Below are positions 59,501-64,000 of a DNA stretch of 64,000 nt, piece after piece. Positions within the stretch are counted from its first letter, which is position 1. Every line of letters begins with the position of its first letter. This DNA comes from Micromonospora musae (lineage in GTDB: Bacteria; Actinomycetota; Actinomycetes; Mycobacteriales; Micromonosporaceae), in contig NZ_RAZT01000012.1 of the NCBI RefSeq assembly GCF_003626635.1, forward strand, positions 124,001-188,000. Direction: 5' to 3'. The position numbers were made by a program, and so were the translations under genes. Under the pieces are notes generated by a model that made no database searches, was not told the origin of the DNA, and worked only from the letters and a program-made list of their open reading frames with translations.

Positions 59501-59708
59501 GTCCATCTTCCGCAACGGCGAGCTGATCAACGAGTACGTCAACACCCCGGACGCCGTCTTCAGCCCGCCGCGATCCGACGACCCGGGCGGCGCCGGACGG
59601 CAGAGCGCCAGCGGATACATCGGCCTGCAGAACCACGGCGAGGGCGACGTCATCAGCTTCCGCAACGTCCGGATCGCCCCGTTGACGCCGGCCGCCGCCG
59701 GTAACTGA
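56589..59708 (+). CDS. Secreted cupredoxin-(Ig-like)6-DUF1080 protein
   Basis: 1039 residues. A signal peptide (about 12-42) is followed by a cupredoxin domain (about 60-167) with His106, Cys152, His157 and Met160 (MQHTLTF, YFCAIPGHGSM), a type 1 copper site. Six Ig-like repeats of about 94 residues (174-735) each contain GVD.IEYSLDG and VNYRATDKAGNTS, the OmpL47-type pattern. A bridging region (about 737-850) precedes a C-terminal DUF1080 domain (about 850-1032: GGGGFLRNADGSI, GDFSLKLQWRDD, NSGVFARFP, GYIGLQNHGEGDVISFRNVRI), now linked to 3-keto-disaccharide hydrolysis. ATG 56589 follows GGGAGAGAGG. It heads an operon of redox and sugar genes. Confidence 0.88.
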   Translation: MKGYSPPGRLRAGRLRRSIAAVATAALVWLTAGVVAVPASAKPVDTEPPTAPAAAQPRQLQAQVLTWTAGDDFLAYRSAPTTAVAGPATLVFENSAATGNTTGMQHTLTFDTGNPAYNTDVDVNILADPNDANGGRWSVDVTLSPGTYRYFCAIPGHGSMTGLLVVSGGGSDTTAPTVTAEVTGEQNDNGEYVGSATVNLSATDSGSGVDKVEYSLDGGPYGVYSAPVTVSQPGAHTVSYRATDKAGNTSEVKTESFTVAEPQSDDTTAPTATASVTGQQDDEGAYVGNATVTVSATDTESGVDKIEYSLDGGAYAVYSAPVSVNAVGQHTVNYRATDKAGNTSTPQSVSFTVVPPQVEDTTAPTTAAMLHGEQNGDGAYVGSVMVMLSATDAESGVDRIEYSLDGQPYAVYSAPVTVNQPGAHAVNYRATDKAGNTSEVKSESFTIAESEPDDTTAPTATASVAGQQNAEGAYVGNATVTVSATDTESGVDKIEYSLDGGAYAVYSAPVSVNTVGQHTVNYRATDKAGNTSAVQAVSFTVVAPPPQDTTAPTTSAVLHGQKNAEGAFVSSATVVVTATDTGSGVDRIEYSLDGQPYAVYSAPVTVNQPGAHAVNYRATDKAGNTSAVKTVSFTVVAPPSDDITAPTVTASITGQVDGDGAYLGSASVTLFAFDSGTGVDRIEYALDGDEYQRYTRPVTIDQPGDYTLSFRATDKVGNTSGTGSLTFTVIGNGSGANCLVPDTRATVWFGTLDSGVPNKPVYGECTINNLFEGQRTWIDHAEFVAHVKVVAEHLGHLEVLTKKQRTQLIEAARNSGVGKPEARSGYQPLLDSSKASFNRWEHVGGGGFLRNADGSITSKAVPGMGMLWFPEQAYGDFSLKLQWRDDAPGDGRANSGVFARFPQVHDHPDESRPEWVAIKYGHELQIYDRPDGDQYKSGSVYGFDQVDLSGSRVTPKGTWNDYEIRVVGQHWSIFRNGELINEYVNTPDAVFSPPRSDDPGGAGRQSASGYIGLQNHGEGDVISFRNVRIAPLTPAAAGN

Positions 59709-59724
59709 GCGAAGGGAACCACCA

Positions 59725-60681
59725 ATGGCAAAGCAGAAGATCGACCGTCGGGCCCTGCTACGTGGTCTCGCCGGCACGACCGTCGCGGTCGGCGCGGCCA
59801 GCCTCACCGGCGCCCTCCCCGTCGCCGCGGCGGCCGGCCGGTTGATTCCCCAGGGGCACATGGGCATCCAGCTCTACAGCGTCCGCGACAAGATCAACGA
59901 GTTCGGATTCGCGTACGTCTTCGACGAGCTGTCCCGGATCGGCTACCGCGAGGTCGAGTTCGCCGGCTACACCCAGGGCAACGTCGGCACCATCACCCCG
60001 CAGCAGATCCGCCAGTTGCTCGACGTCAACGGGCTCAAGGCGGTCGGCAGCCACCGCGGTCTCGGCGACTTCCGCCGGAACCTGGAGCAGGAGCTCGACA
60101 TCGCCGAGACGCTCGGCATGCCGAACATCGGCACGGCCGAGGCGCCCACCGGCGACCGCACCATCGCCGGCTACCAGAAGGCGGCGGAGGAGTTCAACAC
60201 GTGGGGGGCCGCCGCGACCGCTCGCGGGCTGAAGCTCTACCAGCACAACCACACCATCGAGTTCAGCTTCGCCACGGACCGACCGGACGTCCGGCTCTAC
60301 GACCTGTTCCTGGAGCTCACCGACCCGCGGTTCGTGTACCTGGAGTTGGACATCCTGTGGGCGTACGGCGGCGCGCGCAAGTACCCCGGCTTCCGGCCGG
60401 TCGACTACGTCAACGCCCACCCCGAACGGTTCCCGATGTTCCACGTCAAGGACGGCGTCCCACTGCCCGACCCGCAGCAGGGCAACTCCTACCTCGACGT
60501 GGAGTTCGGCGCCGGCGTCATCCCGTTCACCGAGTTCTTCGGTGAGCTCAAGCACCGGGGCCGGTTCGAGTACCTCTGGGAGCAGGACAGCGCGCCCAAC
60601 GCCCAGCCGAACCCGCCCGGCTCGCTCGGCGCCGCCGCACGCAGCTACCGGCGGATGCGCAACCTGCGGGGGACCAAGTGA
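59725..60681 (+). CDS. Tat-exported sugar isomerase/epimerase-like TIM barrel
   Basis: 318 residues. The N-terminus DRRALLRG plus hydrophobic stretch is a Tat signal. The body is a xylose-isomerase-like/AP-endonuclease-2 barrel: GHMGIQLYSVRDKI, GYREVEFAGYTQG, GLKAVGSHRG, LGMPNIGTAEAP, YQHNHTIEF, YLELDILWAYGG and FPMFHVKDG, giving the Glu, His and Asp metal ligands. Enzymes of this type next to DUF1080 act on 3-keto-glycosides or isomerise keto sugars. It lies 16 bases after the cupredoxin-DUF1080 gene and overlaps the oxidase gene by four bases. Confidence 0.88.
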   Translation: MAKQKIDRRALLRGLAGTTVAVGAASLTGALPVAAAAGRLIPQGHMGIQLYSVRDKINEFGFAYVFDELSRIGYREVEFAGYTQGNVGTITPQQIRQLLDVNGLKAVGSHRGLGDFRRNLEQELDIAETLGMPNIGTAEAPTGDRTIAGYQKAAEEFNTWGAAATARGLKLYQHNHTIEFSFATDRPDVRLYDLFLELTDPRFVYLELDILWAYGGARKYPGFRPVDYVNAHPERFPMFHVKDGVPLPDPQQGNSYLDVEFGAGVIPFTEFFGELKHRGRFEYLWEQDSAPNAQPNPPGSLGAAARSYRRMRNLRGTK

Positions 60682-61883
60682 CCGCCTCCGCCTGGCGGCT
60701 CACCGACGGCGGTCCGGCACCGGAACCCGGGCCGAAGGCGGAGTCCGGGGCCACACCGGACACGCCGCCGGCCCGCTCCGGCTCCACCACCCGCCGGATG
60801 CTGGTGGTCGCCGCGATCGTGGTGCTGAGCCTCGTCGGCGCGGGCGGGTTCGCCGTCGCGGGCGGGGCCGCCGCGCTCCTGCCGGAACGCCCCGAGGGCT
60901 GCAACCAGCCGGACCGTACCGTCACGCTCTACGCGGTAGAGCTGCCCCGCGACGGCAACCAGATCCGGCTCGGCTACGGCCTCACCCCGCAGACGGCCTC
61001 CTACCCGGGCCCCACCATGGAGATGATCGAGGGGGAGTGCCTCGCCGTCACCCTGCACAACCAGGTGCCCGCCGCGACCCTGGAGCAGCTGCGCACCGAC
61101 CCGACCCATCCGCTCGGTGTCTCGCTGCACGTGCACGGCGTGAAGTACACGCAGCTCTCCGACGGCACGGCGCAGAGCTTCTCGTACGTCCCGCCCGGCC
61201 AGTCGCGCACCTACACCTGGTACGCCAAGAAGCGCGACCGTACCGCCGGGACCCCGGGCACGGCCGGCTACTGGTGGTACCACGACCACGTGGTGGGTGG
61301 CCCGCACGGCACCAAGGGCATCGGCTCCGGGCTCTTCGGCGGCCTGGTCGTACGGCGGGTGGGGGATCCGAAGCCGGACCGGACCTACATGTCCGTCTTC
61401 GGGGACCAGCAGAGCATCAACCTGCGCCGGGGTGCTGCCGCCGACACCTGTGATCCGGTGAACCCGGTGCCCGGCCCGACCTGCATCGTCGCCAAGAAGG
61501 GGGAGCGGGTCGAGTTCATCGTGGTGGGCATCGGCAACGACATGCACACCTTCCACATCCACGGGCACTCGTGGGCGGACACCCGGACCGGGGTGTTGAC
61601 CGGCACCAACGCCGAGACCGACCAGGTGCAGACCATCGACAACAAGACGGTCGGGCCGGGTGACTCGTTCGGTGTGCAGATCATCGCCGGGGACTCGGTC
61701 GGTCCGGGCCACTGGATGATCCACTGCCACATGCAGTTCCACTCGGACGCCGGGATGTACACGACCATGCACGTCCTGGACGAGAACGGCAACATGCCGC
61801 CCGGCGGCGGCCACGAGCACAGCGCGACCAGCAGCGGCGCGGCCCCGGCGGGCAGCGGCGCCGGAGTGCACCAGCACAAGTGA
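60678..61883 (+). CDS. Two-domain multicopper oxidase (small-laccase-like)
   Basis: 401 residues. A membrane anchor (about 40-62) precedes two cupredoxin domains. All copper motifs are present: HVHG (His151, His153), WWYHDH (His202, His204), TFHIHGH (His293, 295, 297) and HCHMQFHSDAGM (349-360, with the T1 Cys350, His355 and Met360). This builds the type 1 and trinuclear sites of a laccase-like trimer, which passes electrons to O2. The C-terminus is His-rich. The GTG overlaps the stop of the preceding gene (GTGA), so it belongs to the operon. Confidence 0.9.
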   Translation: MTASAWRLTDGGPAPEPGPKAESGATPDTPPARSGSTTRRMLVVAAIVVLSLVGAGGFAVAGGAAALLPERPEGCNQPDRTVTLYAVELPRDGNQIRLGYGLTPQTASYPGPTMEMIEGECLAVTLHNQVPAATLEQLRTDPTHPLGVSLHVHGVKYTQLSDGTAQSFSYVPPGQSRTYTWYAKKRDRTAGTPGTAGYWWYHDHVVGGPHGTKGIGSGLFGGLVVRRVGDPKPDRTYMSVFGDQQSINLRRGAAADTCDPVNPVPGPTCIVAKKGERVEFIVVGIGNDMHTFHIHGHSWADTRTGVLTGTNAETDQVQTIDNKTVGPGDSFGVQIIAGDSVGPGHWMIHCHMQFHSDAGMYTTMHVLDENGNMPPGGGHEHSATSSGAAPAGSGAGVHQHK

Positions 61884-61896
61884 TCGCCGACGGCGT

Positions 61897-61930
61897 GGGG
61901 TGGCCGCCGAACCGCTCCGGCGGCCACCCC
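61897..61930 (+). terminator. Stem-loop inside the redox/sugar operon
   Basis: GGGGTGGCCGCCG (61897-61909) pairs perfectly with CGGCGGCCACCCC (61918-61930), 13 bases after the oxidase stop and 54 before the next start. It may end the first transcript or lower read-through into the giant gene downstream. Confidence 0.7.
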
Positions 61931-61984
61931 CACGCCCCGAACCCCGTCAACGCAGGTCCGCCTCAAACCTGAGAAGGAGTCGAG

Positions 61985-64000
61985 ATGGCTCACAGACGCC
62001 TCTGGCACCGCACCGGCGTACCCCGCCGGCTCGGTGCCCTGGCCAGCGGTGCGGTGCTCGCGCTCGGCATGCTGAGCGTGCCCGCGAGCGCGGCGCCCAC
62101 CCGCGCTCCCGCCGCCGCCGACGCCGCAGCCGCCGCCTCGGTGCGGGTGCTGGTCTTCCATGGCCCGGCCGCCGAGCAGGACGACCCGGTCGGCCGGGCC
62201 GCCACCGCGATCAAGAAGCTGGGTCGGCAGAACGACTTCGCCGTCGACGTCTCCACCGACCCCAACGTGTTCAACGTCGACAACCTGGCCCGCTACCGGG
62301 GCGTGGTCTTCCTCTCCGCGAACGGTGTGACGCTCAGCGACGCCCAGGAAGCGGCCTTCCAGGCGTACGTGAAGGGCGGCGGCGGCTTCGTCGGCGTGCA
62401 CGACGCGGTGCGCGCCCAGCCGGACTCCTCCTGGTTCACCGGGCTGGTCGGCGCCCGTCCGGCGGCCGGCCTGCCCAACGCCGAGAAGCCCGTCTCGGCC
62501 GCCGCCAGCGGGGACAACCCGCCGAACGAGACCGCGGCGATGGCCATCGACGGGTCGACCAGCACCAAGTGGCTGGCCCGGACGACGACCGGCTGGCTCT
62601 CGGCGAAGCTCGCCGCGCCGGTGGTGGTCAGCCGGTATGCGCTGACCTCGGCGAACGACTTCCCCGGCCGCGACCCGAAGAACTGGACCCTGCAGGGCTC
62701 CCAGGACGGCACCAGCTGGACCGACCTGGACACCCGCACCGACGAGACCTTCCCGCAGCGGTTCCAGACCAAGCAGTACAGCTTCACCAACACCACCGCC
62801 TACCAGCACTACCGGCTCAACATCACCGCGAACAGCGGCGAGCCGCTGATCCAGCTCGCCGAGCTGTGGCTCATCGGCCCGGACGCCGGGCCGACCCCGG
62901 ACACCCAGGTGCAGGAGGCGGTGGTCGACTTCACCGACCGCCAGCACCCGGCCAACAAGGGGACGCCGCTGACCGCGAAGCGGTCCGACCAGTGGATCAA
63001 CTGGGACTCCAACCCGATCGGTCGGGTGCACACCGTCGCCCAGGTCGAGGAGGGCACCTACAACCCCGGCCTGAGCGGCAACGGCGCGTTCCACCCGATC
63101 TCCTGGTGCCAGGACTACGACGGGGGCCGGTCGTTTTACACCGGCATGGGCCGCACCGCGGCCAGCTGGACCGACGACACGCAGTTCCAGAGCCACCTGG
63201 CCGGGGCCATCAAGTGGGCGGCCGGCATGGTGCGCGGCGACTGCCAGGCGACCATCGCCTCGAACTACCGCATCGAGCGGCTCACCGCCACGAACCAGCC
63301 CGGTCAGCTCGACCAGATCGGTGAACCGCACGGGTTGACCATCGACCCGGACGGCAAGGTCTTCTACATCGGCAAGGCGGCCTGCGCCACCGGGCCGATC
63401 GCCAACTGGGACGACCCCAACGTGGGTCTCGGCTGCGGCACGATCCACCAGTGGGACCCGAAGACCAAGCAGGTCAAGCTGCTCACCACCCTCCGTGTGA
63501 TGGGCAACCGGGGCAGCGGCAGTGAGCTGGTCAAGAACGAGGAAGGCCTCGTCGGCATCACGCTGGATCCGAAGTTCGCGCAGAACGGCTGGATCTACGT
63601 CTACTGGATGCCGCACGAGTCGATCGACCGTGACCTGCGCATCGGCAAGCGGACCGTCTCGCGGTTCACCTACGACGCCGCGAACCAGACGATCGACCAG
63701 GCGACCCGCAAGGACCTGCTGAGCTGGGACACGCAGATCCACAGCTGCTGCCACGCCGGTGGCGGCATGACCTTCGACGAGTCCGGCAACCTCTACATCG
63801 GCTCCGGTGACAGCAACTCGTCGGGTGGCTCGGACGGCTACTCCGGCAACAACTGGACCCAGGACTACAAGGGTGTCTCGTTCCAGGACGCGCGCCGTAC
63901 GGCCGGTAACACCAACGACCTCAACGGCAAGATCATTCGGATCCACCCCGAGGCGGACGGCACGTACACCATCCCGAAGGGCAACCTCTTCACCGGCCAG
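61985..64000 (+). CDS. Secreted ThuA-discoidin-PQQ sugar dehydrogenase-like protein (partial)
   Basis: The first 672 codons of a large protein that runs past the window. AAGGAG precedes the ATG by 6 bases. After a signal peptide (1-36) a ThuA (trehalose-utilisation, glutaminase-like) domain starts (VRVLVFHGPAAEQ; GGGGFVGVHDAV, about 40-150). It is interrupted by a discoidin/F5-8-type domain (about 165-296: AIDGSTSTKWLA, LQGSQDGTSWTDL, YRLNITANSG, LAELWLIG) and resumes at about 309 (VVDFTDRQHPANKG to HLAGAIKWAAGM). From about 430 a PQQ-dependent glucose/sorbosone-dehydrogenase propeller begins (GEPHGLTIDPDGKVF, EEGLVGITLDPKFAQNGWIYVYW, CCHAGGGMTFDESGNLYIGSGD). It probably oxidises sugars outside the cell. 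Confidence 0.88.
   Translation, partial: MAHRRLWHRTGVPRRLGALASGAVLALGMLSVPASAAPTRAPAAADAAAAASVRVLVFHGPAAEQDDPVGRAATAIKKLGRQNDFAVDVSTDPNVFNVDNLARYRGVVFLSANGVTLSDAQEAAFQAYVKGGGGFVGVHDAVRAQPDSSWFTGLVGARPAAGLPNAEKPVSAAASGDNPPNETAAMAIDGSTSTKWLARTTTGWLSAKLAAPVVVSRYALTSANDFPGRDPKNWTLQGSQDGTSWTDLDTRTDETFPQRFQTKQYSFTNTTAYQHYRLNITANSGEPLIQLAELWLIGPDAGPTPDTQVQEAVVDFTDRQHPANKGTPLTAKRSDQWINWDSNPIGRVHTVAQVEEGTYNPGLSGNGAFHPISWCQDYDGGRSFYTGMGRTAASWTDDTQFQSHLAGAIKWAAGMVRGDCQATIASNYRIERLTATNQPGQLDQIGEPHGLTIDPDGKVFYIGKAACATGPIANWDDPNVGLGCGTIHQWDPKTKQVKLLTTLRVMGNRGSGSELVKNEEGLVGITLDPKFAQNGWIYVYWMPHESIDRDLRIGKRTVSRFTYDAANQTIDQATRKDLLSWDTQIHSCCHAGGGMTFDESGNLYIGSGDSNSSGGSDGYSGNNWTQDYKGVSFQDARRTAGNTNDLNGKIIRIHPEADGTYTIPKGNLFTGQ

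Noticed and set aside
56601..59867. 1088-residue minus-strand frame opposite the cupredoxin-DUF1080 gene
   Set aside because: Mirror frame of a repeated gene; no domain, and its repeats simply reflect the plus-strand repeats.
61385..63946. 853-residue minus-strand frame
   Set aside because: It lies opposite the oxidase and ThuA-PQQ genes, whose plus-strand motifs are unmistakable.

Overview
The window is very GC-rich actinobacterial chromosome with GTG and ATG starts, many four-base start/stop overlaps, and long perfect stem-loops without U-tracts as likely terminators. Gene families and paralogue style (FmdA/FmdB, GH3 and acetylxylan esterase clusters, DUF1996, DUF4185, several LacI regulators, many secreted proteins) suggest a filamentous actinomycete of the Micromonosporaceae, probably Micromonospora or a close relative. 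That placement is an inference; no rRNA or marker gene was available to fix it.

Layout. 1-2.4 kb: end of an unknown gene, a repeat and promoter array, a secreted lysozyme-like protein and a candidate structured RNA. 2.4-7.0 kb: a small phosphatase, a UvrA-like/MerR pair broken by deletion, a D-Ala-D-Ala carboxypeptidase and a secreted cyclophilin. 7.1-14.9 kb: a LacI-controlled oligosaccharide operon (ABC importer, GH3 glycosidase, acetylxylan-esterase-like enzyme). 15-18.2 kb: VanX-like dipeptidase, DinB protein, a tiny basic protein, then two atypical tRNA genes placed in the leader of rtcB (RNA ligase). 18.2-31.3 kb: GNAT, SnoaL/CMD/TetR operon, UBP zinc finger, fmdB-fmdA, MFS exporter, a two-component system with a GerMN-like lipoprotein, an AMIN-like secreted protein, a metalloprotease-trypsin fusion and a Pro-rich membrane protein. 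31.6-43.3 kb: a LacI-controlled operon joining a sugar ABC importer, two ADP-ribosylglycohydrolase-family enzymes, a ribokinase, a glycosidase-like/SUMF1-like fusion, a CoA-transferase and a CitE-type lyase. 43.4-52.3 kb: MFS/HxlR pair, DUF305, DUF1996, a C39-like secreted protein with a second copy of the promoter array, an M28 peptidase, and an SDR/HxlR pair. 52.5-54.4 kb: htpG, then a MITE-like palindrome. 54.6-64 kb: DUF4185 protein and a secreted redox/sugar operon (cupredoxin-Ig-DUF1080 protein, sugar isomerase-like TIM barrel, two-domain multicopper oxidase, ThuA/discoidin/PQQ-dehydrogenase giant), which runs off the end.

The most notable signals are: (i) two loci with the same architecture, a long-hairpin repeat, then four elements of the form GGAAT/C-N18-GTTG/A (the SigR-type ECF promoter pattern, spacing exactly 18 in all eight), then a gene for a secreted protein with a similar signal peptide; (ii) the tRNA-tRNA-rtcB arrangement, with one tRNA lacking the near-universal U33; (iii) the ADP-ribosylglycohydrolase/ribokinase/CoA-lyase operon; and (iv) the secreted copper/PQQ 3-keto-sugar-type cluster.
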